Below, one piece after another: positions 8,845 to 16,615 of a stretch of 64,000 nucleotides of DNA. The notes beneath the pieces are model-generated. The model was not told the DNA's origin. It saw only the letters and a program-made list of their open reading frames with translations, and did no database searches. Source of the stretch: Cupriavidus gilardii (GTDB taxonomy: Bacteria; Pseudomonadota; Gammaproteobacteria; Burkholderiales; Burkholderiaceae); assembly GCF_013314895.1 (NCBI RefSeq), contig NZ_JABTYE010000004.1, forward strand, positions 248,001-312,000, written 5' to 3'. Made by a program: the position numbers and the translations under genes. Positions within the stretch are counted from its first letter, which is position 1. Every line of letters begins with the position of its first letter.

Positions 8845-10092
8845 TCAGTGCGCCGGCTCGGCTTCGCCCAGCAGTTCGCGGCCCTGCGTCTCGGGCAACA
8901 GCAGGCAGGCGACGACGACCAGCCCATAGGCACCGGCGGCGAGATAGCCGATCGCGACCCCGAGCGACATCGTCGCGCCCATATGCCCGATCATCGCCGG
9001 GAACACCGAACCGACGGCGCGCCCGAAGTTGTAGCAGAAGCCTTGGCCGGAGCCGCGGATATGGCTCGGATACAGCTCGGTCAGATACGCGCCCATGCCG
9101 GAGAAGATGCCCGACAGGAAGAAGCCCAGCGGGAAGCCCAGCACCAGCATCGCGGCATCGGTGATCGGCAGCTGGGTATAGCAGATCACCAGGATCGCGG
9201 CGCTGACCGCGAACAGCATGAAGCACCGCCGGCGTCCGAGCCGATCGGACAGCCACGCGCTGGTCAGATAGCCGGCGAAGGAGCCGGCGATCAGCACCAT
9301 CAGATAGCCGCTGGTGTTCAGCACGGACAGATTGCGCTCCATCTTCAGGTAGGTCGGCAGCCAGGTCGTCACCGAGTAGTAGGCGCCCTGCATGCCGGTG
9401 GCCAGCAGGCTCGCCAGCACGGTCACGCGCAGCACGCCGGGCTTGAAGATCAGCATGAAGTTGTTGCTTTGCCCGGTGATGGCGAGCCTGGCCTTGGTTT
9501 CGCGATACACCTCGGGCTCGCTGATGTTGCGGCGGATATAGAGAATGAAGACCGCCGGCAGCACGCCGATCCAGAACAGCACGCGCCACGCGTATTGCTG
9601 CTCGAACATCGCATAGACCGCCCAGAAGGCAATCGCCGACAGGCCCCAGCCGACCGCCCAGCTGCTCTGCACCAGCCCGACCGCCTTGCCGCGATGGCGG
9701 GCCCTGATCATCTCGGCAATCAGCACGGACCCGACCGACCATTCGCCGCCGAACCCAAGCCCTTGCAGCATCCGCGTCACGAACAGCTGCTCGGGCGACT
9801 GCGTAAAGCCGCTGAGGAACGTGAAGAAGCTGAACCACAGCACGGTCAGCTGCAGCACGCGCACGCGGCCGTATTTGTCGGCCAGGATGCCGGCCAGCCA
9901 GCCGCCGATCGCCGAACTGATCAGCGCGCCCGTGGCGATGTAGCCGGCCTGGGCCTTGGTCATGCCCCACACCAGGATGAAGGTGGGAATCATGAAGGTG
10001 TAGATCATGTAGTCGAAGGCATCGACCCCATAGCCGACGAAGGCGGCAAAGAGCGTCTTGCGCTCTGCCTGCGTTGTTTCTCTTAGCCACAT
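8845..10092 (-). CDS. MFS transporter, sugar-phosphate/aromatic-acid:H+ symporter type
   Basis: A 415-residue, probably 12-helix inner-membrane transporter. The first helix motif [19 protein letters not shown], the loop 2-3 motif [18 protein letters not shown], and [21 protein letters not shown] in helix 4 are those of the metabolite:H+ symporter branch that takes up small carboxylates. I prefer ATG 10092 over GTG 10119; neither has a strong ribosome-binding site. It is first in the operon with pxpA, pxpBC and the biotin carboxylase, so it probably imports the substrate they process. The divergent GntR gene and the operators between them are the likely control. Confidence 0.92.
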   Translation of the reverse strand: MWLRETTQAERKTLFAAFVGYGVDAFDYMIYTFMIPTFILVWGMTKAQAGYIATGALISSAIGGWLAGILADKYGRVRVLQLTVLWFSFFTFLSGFTQSPEQLFVTRMLQGLGFGGEWSVGSVLIAEMIRARHRGKAVGLVQSSWAVGWGLSAIAFWAVYAMFEQQYAWRVLFWIGVLPAVFILYIRRNISEPEVYRETKARLAITGQSNNFMLIFKPGVLRVTVLASLLATGMQGAYYSVTTWLPTYLKMERNLSVLNTSGYLMVLIAGSFAGYLTSAWLSDRLGRRRCFMLFAVSAAILVICYTQLPITDAAMLVLGFPLGFFLSGIFSGMGAYLTELYPSHIRGSGQGFCYNFGRAVGSVFPAMIGHMGATMSLGVAIGYLAAGAYGLVVVACLLLPETQGRELLGEAEPAH

Positions 10093-10232
10093 GGTTGCGC
10101 TCACTCGGGATAACGACACTGCGTGGGGAAGGCTCGCCGCACGGTTTGCACCGCAACGTTGCGACGACGTCAGGGTAGTGAGCGGGACCGCGCGAGACCG
10201 CCAGCCGGTCGCCCATGCACCGCAGCGCCGTT

Positions 10233-10249
10233 TGGCAGGTCACCTGCCA
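10233..10249. promoter_or_regulatory. 17-bp palindrome upstream of the MFS-pxp operon
   Basis: TGGCAGGTCACCTGCCA is a perfect inverted repeat of 8-bp arms around one base. On the minus strand it directly follows an AT-rich stretch (10250-10265) that could hold a -10 region, about 140 bases before the MFS start. It differs from the TTGTTSAACAA sites nearby, so it suggests a second regulator or a composite control region. Confidence 0.45.
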
Positions 10250-10290
10250 TGTTGATAAATATTCACGCCTTTACTCAACCACCGTGGCCG

Positions 10291-10305
10291 GATTGTTCAA
10301 CAATC
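10291..10305. promoter_or_regulatory. FCD/GntR operator-like site 1
   Basis: GATTGTTCAACAATC is a perfect palindrome whose core TTGTTCAACAA fits the TNGTNNNACNA pattern known for FadR/VanR-type GntR regulators. Its centre is 86 bp, about eight helical turns, from site 2. Confidence 0.6.
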
Positions 10306-10378
10306 AAAGAGAACGATCGATTCTGGTATACACCTAGACGTGTTTCTGCCCGACGGCGTCGCACCAATCCCGTGCATG

Positions 10379-10389
10379 TTGTTGAACAA
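10379..10389. promoter_or_regulatory. FCD/GntR operator-like site 2
   Basis: TTGTTGAACAA is exactly the reverse complement of the core of site 1. Two identical sites on the same face of the helix, just upstream of a GntR/FCD gene, suggest autoregulation and control of the divergent MFS-pxp operon, perhaps by looping. An extended -10-like element, TGGTATACA, lies between them at about 10324-10332. Confidence 0.6.
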
Positions 10390-10476
10390 AAGGTGGGGTA
10401 ACATCCCGCGGCGGGATTTGCAGGCGCCTCGTCCAGCCCCGGCCGACCGTCGTCCCGACCTTCCCTTGCAGCGAAC

Positions 10477-11145
10477 ATGACAACCAGTTCTGACGTAAAA
10501 AACCTGGCCGAGCGGGTCACCGAACAGATTCGCCAGCGCATCCTGCATGGCGACTTCGCGCCAGGGCAGCGGCTGTCGGAGGCCGCGCTGAGCGAAAGCC
10601 TGCAGATCTCGCGCAATACGCTGCGCGAGACGTTCCGCGTGCTGACCAAGGAGGGTCTGCTCAAGCACGAGCCGAACCGCGGCGTGGCGGTGGCCATTCC
10701 GAGCATTGCGTCGATCATCGATATCTACCGGGTGCGCCGCCTGATCGAATGCCAGGCGATCGCGCAGGCCTATCCCAGTCATCCGGCCAGAAAGCACATG
10801 CGCCAGGCGGTGGAAGCGGGACTGCGCTGCCGCGACAACGCCGACTGGCAGGGCGCGGGCACCGCCAACATGGAGTTCCACATGGCCATCGTGGAACTGG
10901 CGGACAGCGAGCGGCTGAACGTGATGTTCTCCCACCTGCTGGCCGAACTGCGGCTCGCGTTCGGCATGCTGCAGGACCCGGAATTCCTGCACGGGCCCTA
11001 TGTCGAGATGAACCAGCAGATTCTGCAGCTGTTCGAGTCGGGCAAGCTCGCCGAGTGTGCGCAGGCGCTGAACGACTATCTGGTGCAGTCCGAGCGCATC
11101 GTGCTGTCGGCCTGCGCGCGGCACCCGATCTTCAAGGGGCGCTGA
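10477..11145 (+). CDS. GntR family transcriptional regulator, FCD subfamily
   Basis: A 222-residue regulator. The N-terminal winged helix spans residues about 8-75 (ERVTEQIRQRILHGDFAPGQ, LSESLQISRNTLRETFRVL, GLLKHEPNRGVAV). The C-terminal all-helical FCD effector domain follows, with metal- or ligand-binding signatures MEFHMAIVELADSERL and later helices. It faces the MFS-pxp-carboxylase operon across a 384-base spacer with two FCD-type operators, so it likely senses the substrate of that pathway. No clear ribosome-binding site precedes the ATG. Confidence 0.93.
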   Translation: MTTSSDVKNLAERVTEQIRQRILHGDFAPGQRLSEAALSESLQISRNTLRETFRVLTKEGLLKHEPNRGVAVAIPSIASIIDIYRVRRLIECQAIAQAYPSHPARKHMRQAVEAGLRCRDNADWQGAGTANMEFHMAIVELADSERLNVMFSHLLAELRLAFGMLQDPEFLHGPYVEMNQQILQLFESGKLAECAQALNDYLVQSERIVLSACARHPIFKGR

Positions 11146-11163
11146 GCGAGGGCGGCGGTGGCG

Positions 11164-12315
11164 CTACAGCACCCGCCCGAACCACCATAGCGACAGCAGC
11201 GCGGCCCCGGCCGCGAGCACCGCGCCGAGCGCGGCGAACAGCGCGGTGATTTCCGCCTGCTCGGTCTTGCCGAGCGTCAGCTTCGCGTTGATCGCCCGAT
11301 ACACCTGCCTCAATCTGGCGGCGTCTTCCAGACGGAAGTATTCGGCCCCGGTGGTATCGGCGACCTGCTTCAGCACCGCCTCGTCCAGCTTGACGCGTGC
11401 CGACCAGCCGTCGGCCGACAGCACGACACCCTGGGTCGTGCCGACTCCCACGGTATAGACGCGCACGCCGTAGGCGGCGGCGAGCTCTGCCGCCTGTATG
11501 GCGGTCGGACCGGCATTGCTTTCGCCGTCGGAGAACACGACGATCGCCCCGGCGGCATAGGAGCCGGGGGCGGCGCCCTCGGCGTCGGCCGCATTTGGCC
11601 CTCCCTGGCCGCCTCCCTGGCCTCCTCCCGGTGCCACTCCCTGGGTCCCTCCCGATGTGCCGAACGGACTGCTGGGCGGGCCCTGCTTCTTCAGCGGCGA
11701 GGCGTCGCCCTCCATCAGCCGCGCCGCGTCCTCGGTCGCTTGCGGCCGCAGCGCCGTCAGCGCGATCAGCAGGCCGTTGCCCAGCGCGGTGCCGCCCTGC
11801 GGCTGCAGCCGATCGATCGCCGTGGCTACGTCCTGCTTTCTGCGGCTCGGCGCCTGCGCCACGGCCGAGGTCCCCGCCATCGCGACCAGGCCGACGCTGA
11901 CGCCGGCCGGCTTCGCGTCGAGCAGCCCCTTGGCGGCGTGTTGCGCGGCGCGCAGCCGGTTCGGTTGCACGTCCTTCGCACGCATGCTGCCGGACAGGTC
12001 GATGACCAGCATTACCGTCTCGATACGCGAGGGCAGCACCAACAGCGCATGAGGACGCGAGATGGCGACGATCAATGCCGCCAGCCCCAGCAACATCAGC
12101 ACAGGCGACACGTGCCGGCGCCAGCCCGCGACGCCGCGATTGGCGAAACCTACGGTCTTCAGCGCCGGATAGTGAACCGCCGCGCGCCGGCGGCGGGCGT
12201 CCAGCCACAGGTAGGCGGCGGCCAGCAAGGGGATCAGCAGCAGCAACCACAGCATCCGGGGCCACAGGAAGCTGATGGCGGGAAGGCGCGCGATCGCGTC
12301 GCTCACGCCGTCCAT
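11164..12315 (-). CDS. VWA-domain inner-membrane protein (BatA/BatB-like), copy 1
   Basis: A 383-residue protein with two N-terminal transmembrane helices (ISFLWPRMLWLLLLIPLLAAAY and VLMLLGLAALIVAISR), a von Willebrand A domain with an intact MIDAS start VMLVIDLSGSMRAKD, and a C-terminal helix ALFAALGAVLAAGAALLSLWW. The VWA fold is interrupted by a Gly-rich linker (GGTQGVAPGGGQGGGQGG). The ATG at 12315 overlaps the end of the DUF58 gene by 13 bases, indicating translational coupling. Together with MoxR and DUF58 genes it forms a Bat-like MoxR/VWA system, which in other bacteria acts in envelope protein assembly or stress tolerance. A second, related VWA protein is encoded at 15500-16579. Confidence 0.92.
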   Translation of the reverse strand: MDGVSDAIARLPAISFLWPRMLWLLLLIPLLAAAYLWLDARRRRAAVHYPALKTVGFANRGVAGWRRHVSPVLMLLGLAALIVAISRPHALLVLPSRIETVMLVIDLSGSMRAKDVQPNRLRAAQHAAKGLLDAKPAGVSVGLVAMAGTSAVAQAPSRRKQDVATAIDRLQPQGGTALGNGLLIALTALRPQATEDAARLMEGDASPLKKQGPPSSPFGTSGGTQGVAPGGGQGGGQGGPNAADAEGAAPGSYAAGAIVVFSDGESNAGPTAIQAAELAAAYGVRVYTVGVGTTQGVVLSADGWSARVKLDEAVLKQVADTTGAEYFRLEDAARLRQVYRAINAKLTLGKTEQAEITALFAALGAVLAAGAALLSLWWFGRVL

Positions 12316-13451
12316 GCGGTCCCCTTCCCTGCGCCTTTCCGTGGCGCCTTCTCTGCCGCATCCTCTGCCGTATCCTCTGCCGTATCCTCTGCCGCCTTCT
12401 CTGCCGCCTTCTCTGCCGCCCTCTGTGCCGAGCTCCCGGGCGGACTTGCCGCCGGATTCACTGCCCCCTTCGCGATCCCCTGCCGATGACGCCGCTGCCG
12501 CGAGAATGCCAGCAGGGCCAGATCGAGGCGAGCGTCGGTCGACAGCGTCAGGCAATCCACGCCAGCGCGCGCAAAGCCCAGCCGCAGTTCATCCTCGCGC
12601 GCCTGCGCCGCCGCGGCGAAGCGCTTGCGAAAGACCGGGTCGTGGGTGTCGACGAACATCTGCTCACCGGTTTCGGCGTCCTGCATCACGAGCAAACCCA
12701 GATCGGGCAACGCCTGCTCCAGCGGATCGACCAGCCGCACGGCGATGACCTCATGACGCCTGGCCAACATGGCGAGCGACGCCTGCCAACCCGGGTCGCT
12801 GATGAAGTCCGAGACGACGAACAGCACCGAGCGCCGCCTGGCCACCGCCCGCGCGTGATCGAGCAGCTCGCGCAGCCGCGTCTGGCCCGGCGAGGCGGCA
12901 GGCGTCGCATGCATGCAATCGAGCAGGTGCAGCAGCTGTCGGCGCCCCGCACGCGCGGGCACCGCCGACGCCGTCATGTCGGCGGCCCCGTTATAGAGCA
13001 CGGCGCCGACGCGGTTGCCGTAGCGGGTCAGCAGCAGCACCATCACGGTGGTGAAATCGCTGAGCAGATCGCGCTTGCGGACCTCGCCCGAGCCGAATTC
13101 CACCGAGCCGCTCAGATCGAGCAGGAACCAGGCCGCGATCTCCCGGTCCTCCTGGAACATGCGCACATGCGGCGTCTGCAGCCGGGCAGTCACATTCCAG
13201 TCGATGTGGCGGACGTCGTCGCCGGCCTGGTATTCGCGCAGGTCGGCCAGGTCCAGCCCGAAGCCGCGAAACAGCGTGCGATAGTCGCCTTGCAGCATGC
13301 CGTCGAGGCGGCGCACCACCGTCCATTCCATGCGGCGCAACAAGGCGTCGGTGCGGCCTGCCCCGACACCGCGCGGCGCGCCGGGCGCGGCAGCGCGCTC
13401 GGAAGCGGCCTCCGGGCCGGTCCGGCGCCTAGCGCGCAGCCGCCCGAACAT
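12303..13451 (-). CDS. DUF58 domain protein of the MoxR/VWA system
   Basis: A 382-residue cytosolic protein. The DUF58 signature is EYQAGDDVRHIDWNVTARLQTPHVRMFQEDRE, followed by a VWA-like fold (AWFLLDLSGSVEFGSG, SVLFVVSDFISDP). DUF58 proteins accompany MoxR ATPases and membrane VWA proteins. The C-terminal tail after residue about 340 is a low-complexity Ala/Glu/Lys/Asp stretch (AAEKAAEKAAEDTAEDTAED) encoded by 12-nt repeats and is absent from the conserved domain. The start overlaps the MoxR stop by 23 bases, and the end overlaps the downstream VWA start. Confidence 0.93.
   Translation of the reverse strand: MFGRLRARRRTGPEAASERAAAPGAPRGVGAGRTDALLRRMEWTVVRRLDGMLQGDYRTLFRGFGLDLADLREYQAGDDVRHIDWNVTARLQTPHVRMFQEDREIAAWFLLDLSGSVEFGSGEVRKRDLLSDFTTVMVLLLTRYGNRVGAVLYNGAADMTASAVPARAGRRQLLHLLDCMHATPAASPGQTRLRELLDHARAVARRRSVLFVVSDFISDPGWQASLAMLARRHEVIAVRLVDPLEQALPDLGLLVMQDAETGEQMFVDTHDPVFRKRFAAAAQAREDELRLGFARAGVDCLTLSTDARLDLALLAFSRQRRHRQGIAKGAVNPAASPPGSSAQRAAEKAAEKAAEDTAEDTAEDAAEKAPRKGAGKGTAWTA
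12350..12430. repeat. 12-nt tandem repeats in the DUF58 gene tail
   Basis: About six degenerate copies of a 12-nt unit like CCTCTGCCGTAT (plus strand). They encode the 4-residue repeats AAEK and TAED in the DUF58 C-terminus. Being a multiple of three, copy-number change would alter tail length without breaking the frame. Confidence 0.8.
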
Positions 13452-14442
13452 GGGATTCCAGCGGACGCTCGGGAACCGGCATGGCCTGTACGATGCGGCC
13501 GATCAACGCATCGGCGGTGACGCCGTCGGACATGGCCTCGTAGGACAGCGACAGCCGATGGCGCAATACGTCCGGGACGAGGTCGATCACGTCCTCCGGC
13601 ACCGCGTAATGCCGGCCGCGCAGCAGCGCCAGCGCCCGCGCGCCTTCGATCAGGCCGATGGTCGCGCGCGGGCTGGCGCCGAAGGTCACGTACCGATCGA
13701 GATCGTCGAGCCCGTAGCTCGCCGGCTTGCGGGTGGCCGCTACCACGCGCACCGCGTACTGGATCAACCCCGGATCGACATACACGTTGCGGCACTCTTC
13801 CTGCAGCTCGGCCAGTTGTTCCGGCGTGGCGATCGGACTGACGTCGATTCGCGGACCGGTCACGCGGTTGACGATCACCACCTCTTCGTCCTCGCTCGGA
13901 TAGCCGACCAGCACTTTCATCATGAAGCGGTCGACCTGCGCCTCCGGCAACGGATAGGTGCCTTCGGTCTCGATCGGGTTCTGCGTGGCCATCACCAGAA
14001 ACGGCATCGGCACCCGGTGCGTTTCGCCGGCGATGGTGACCTGCTTTTCCTGCATCACCTCGAGCAGGGCGCTCTGCACCTTCGCCGGCGCGCGGTTGAT
14101 TTCGTCGGCCAGCAGCAGATTGGCGAAGACCGGCCCGCGCACCGTGGAGAACTCGCCGGTGCCCTGGTGATACATGCGCGTGCCGACCAGGTCGGCGGGC
14201 AGCAGGTCGGGCGTGAACTGGATGCGCTTGAACGTGCCGCGCATGGTTCTCGCCAGCGTATTGACGGTCAGCGTCTTGGCCAGCCCCGGCACGCCTTCGA
14301 CCAGCAAATGGCCGCCGGCAAGAATCGCCACCAGCACACGTTCCAGAAAATGGTCCTGTCCCACCACCACGCGTTTGACCTCGTACAGCAGGCGTTCCAT
14401 CAGGTTGGCGGTTTCGATGGCGTCCCGGGCTTGGTCGTTCAT
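13429..14442 (-). CDS. MoxR-family AAA+ ATPase
   Basis: A 337-residue AAA+ protein. Walker A is GVPGLAKT, Walker B is LLLADEINRAP, sensor 1 lies in MATQNPIETEGTYPLPEAQ, and the C-terminal lid has sensor 2 in SPRATIGLIEGARALALLRGR. MoxR proteins act as chaperone-like ATPases that partner with VWA proteins. Here the DUF58 and VWA genes follow in the same operon and the stop codon overlaps the DUF58 start. I use ATG 14442, where family homology begins; the in-frame ORF extends upstream into the protease gene without similarity. Confidence 0.96.
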   Translation of the reverse strand: MNDQARDAIETANLMERLLYEVKRVVVGQDHFLERVLVAILAGGHLLVEGVPGLAKTLTVNTLARTMRGTFKRIQFTPDLLPADLVGTRMYHQGTGEFSTVRGPVFANLLLADEINRAPAKVQSALLEVMQEKQVTIAGETHRVPMPFLVMATQNPIETEGTYPLPEAQVDRFMMKVLVGYPSEDEEVVIVNRVTGPRIDVSPIATPEQLAELQEECRNVYVDPGLIQYAVRVVAATRKPASYGLDDLDRYVTFGASPRATIGLIEGARALALLRGRHYAVPEDVIDLVPDVLRHRLSLSYEAMSDGVTADALIGRIVQAMPVPERPLESHVRAAAR

Positions 14443-14503
14443 GGGCCTCTCGCTTTCGTCTTCGTCGGAGTTTTCGTCTCGAGTTTTCGTCTCGAGTTTT
14501 CGT

Positions 14504-15430
14504 CTAGAACGGCGAAGCGCCGACGGAACCGCCCGCGCTTTCGATGGTGATGGCAAACCCGATGCCGAGAAAATTGCCGCTCTGGTTGGGATTGAGGATG
14601 GCCGTGACGATGCCCACCACCTCGCCCTTCATGTTGACCAGCGGTCCGCCCGAATTGCCGGGATTGGCCGCGGCATCGAACTGGATCAGCTTGTCCAGCC
14701 GCTGCTTGTCGTCCGGCGACACGAACTGGCGGTCGAGCCCGGACACCACGCCGGCCGTCACCGACGGCCCGATGCCGAACGGGAAGCCGACCGCCACCAC
14801 TTCGCTGCCGGGTGCGAGTTCTCGGCTGGAACCGAGCGTCGCGGGCGGCAGGTCGTCGGGTATCGATTTGGGCTGCAGGATGGCCAGGTCTTTTTCCGGG
14901 ACGGCCTGCAGCAGGGCCGCCTCGGCGGTATGGCCATCGTGGAATCGGACCTCGACGCGCCGCGCGCCGGCGACGACGTGATAGTTGGTGATGATGACGC
15001 CGCTCTCGGTGACGACCACGCCGGTGCCGATGTGCCGGCCGTCGGGCAAGGTTTCCGGCGCGCTCTTGTCGCCGGGGGGCTTGCCCTTGGCGGTTTCGTC
15101 GCGCGGGGGGCGCCGGGATGGAGTCGAGGATTCGGGCAGCGGCTTGGCCGGGCGATCCCGTCCGGCCTTGTCGGTGCGGGGTTTTTCCGCGGCGGGCTCA
15201 GTGCCCGGATAGGCGCGGACCTCGACCACCGACTGGCGAACCGCCTCGGCCGCGCGCGCGGCGCGCGACGGCAGGTCTTTGGTATGGAGTGTGTGGAGCA
15301 CCGCAGAGTCGATGTCCGACTGCGTCAGCGCCCGCTGTTTCGGCTGCAACAGCCAGGCCGAACCCACGCCCGCAGCGAAGACGAGTGCGATCGCCGCCAA
15401 GGCTCCACCGTAGATCGTCACCCGTTTCAT
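14504..15430 (-). CDS. Membrane-anchored trypsin-like serine protease (S1C, HtrA/DegP family) without a PDZ domain
   Basis: A 308-residue protein with an N-terminal signal anchor (MKRVTIYGGALAAIALVFAAGVGSAWLL), a long basic/proline-rich linker at residues 75-130 and one protease domain. The triad is visible: His in IITNYHVVAGA, Asp in PEKDLAILQP, Ser in ANPGNSGGPLVNM. The protein ends soon after the protease fold, so the usual PDZ domains are absent. It is first in the operon with MoxR, DUF58 and VWA, with 61 bases before the MoxR start, so it may process or survey substrates of that envelope system. Confidence 0.92.
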   Translation of the reverse strand: MKRVTIYGGALAAIALVFAAGVGSAWLLQPKQRALTQSDIDSAVLHTLHTKDLPSRAARAAEAVRQSVVEVRAYPGTEPAAEKPRTDKAGRDRPAKPLPESSTPSRRPPRDETAKGKPPGDKSAPETLPDGRHIGTGVVVTESGVIITNYHVVAGARRVEVRFHDGHTAEAALLQAVPEKDLAILQPKSIPDDLPPATLGSSRELAPGSEVVAVGFPFGIGPSVTAGVVSGLDRQFVSPDDKQRLDKLIQFDAAANPGNSGGPLVNMKGEVVGIVTAILNPNQSGNFLGIGFAITIESAGGSVGASPF

Positions 15431-15499
15431 CGCCGCCCCGAGTTCACGCGCCGGAAACTACAGTACCATCGTTCTTAACGACGCGCCAAGGAGCAGGGC

Positions 15500-16579
15500 A
15501 TGCAGTTTCTCTGGCCTCAAATGCTCTGGCTGCTGCTTGTGCTCCCCGTACTGGCTGCAGCTTATTTCTATGTGCTCGCCCGGCGCAGGAAATCCGCGCT
15601 GCTCTACGCCAGTCTCGCGCTGCCCCGTGCGGCGCTCGGTCCCCGCCAATGGCTTCGGCGCCACGTCCCTCCGCTGCTGTTCCTGTTGTCGCTCGGCACC
15701 GCGCTGCTTGCCTGCGCTCGCCCCAGCGCCACCATCACGCTGCCGGCCGACACCATCACGCTGGTGCTCGCCATGGACGTCTCGCGCAGCATGGAGGCCA
15801 CCGATGTCTCGCCGACTCGCATCGCCGCCGCCCAGCAGGCCGCCACCAACCTCGTGACGGGGCTGCCCGCCAACGTGCGCCTGGGCATCGTGTCTTTCGC
15901 CGCCACCGCTTCGGTGGTGCTCAGCCCGACCGACAACCGGCAGGACATGCTCGAAGCGATCGAGCGCTTTCAACTTCAGCGCGGCACCGCGACGGGAAGC
16001 GGATTGATCGAGGCGCTGGCCGTGCTGTTCCCCGACGACGGAATCGACCTGGAGGCGGTGCTGTTCGGCAGCGCGTCGGAGCAGTTCGAGAATCCGGGCC
16101 GATCGCTGGACGAAGCGGCCGCCGCGGACGCGGCCCGCAACCGCGAGAAGCGAGCCAGGCGGGAGGAACGACCCGCCGCCGAGCCCGGCTCCTACCGGCA
16201 CGGCGCGGTGATCCTGCTCAGCGATGGCCGCCGCACCACAGGCCCCGATCCGGTGATCGCGGCCCGCATGGCCGCCGAGCGCGGCGTGCGCGTCTATACG
16301 GTCGGCTTCGGCTCGCCGCAAGACGGCACGGGCGGCGGACAGGCCATGTCTTACTACATGCAGCTCGATGAACCCGCGTTGCGCGCAGTGGCCAAGCTCA
16401 CAGGCGGCGAGTATTTCCACGCGGGTTCCGAAGCCGACCTGAGCCAGGTCTATCGCCAGCTCAGCTCGCGCTTTGCGCTCGAGCGCCGGGAGACCGAGGT
16501 CGGCGCGCTGTTTGCCGCGGTGGCGGTGCTGCTGCTGGTCGCGGCGAGCGTGCTGTCGATCCTGTGGTTCCGGCGCTGA
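15500..16579 (+). CDS. VWA-domain inner-membrane protein (BatA/BatB-like), copy 2
   Basis: A 359-residue paralogue of the VWA protein at 11164-12315, with the same plan: helices MLWLLLVLPVLAAAYFY and LLFLLSLGTALLACARP, VWA MIDAS VLAMDVSRSMEATD, and a C-terminal helix LFAAVAVLLLVAASVLSILWF. The mid-domain insertion here is charged (DAARNREKRARREERPAAE) instead of glycine-rich. It has an AAGGAG ribosome-binding site and is divergent from the protease-MoxR-DUF58-VWA operon, separated by only 69 bases. The two VWA proteins may form a heteromeric membrane complex served by one MoxR ATPase. Confidence 0.92.
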   Translation: MQFLWPQMLWLLLVLPVLAAAYFYVLARRRKSALLYASLALPRAALGPRQWLRRHVPPLLFLLSLGTALLACARPSATITLPADTITLVLAMDVSRSMEATDVSPTRIAAAQQAATNLVTGLPANVRLGIVSFAATASVVLSPTDNRQDMLEAIERFQLQRGTATGSGLIEALAVLFPDDGIDLEAVLFGSASEQFENPGRSLDEAAAADAARNREKRARREERPAAEPGSYRHGAVILLSDGRRTTGPDPVIAARMAAERGVRVYTVGFGSPQDGTGGGQAMSYYMQLDEPALRAVAKLTGGEYFHAGSEADLSQVYRQLSSRFALERRETEVGALFAAVAVLLLVAASVLSILWFRR

Positions 16580-16615
16580 GGCGCCGAAGGTGCCCGCCCC
16601 ACCACACGCCTGCCG

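Noticed and set aside
8078..10243. A 721-codon frame joining an N-terminal part to PxpA
   Set aside because: The upstream portion is out of frame with the MFS transporter gene and shows no similarity; PxpA starts normally at 8833.
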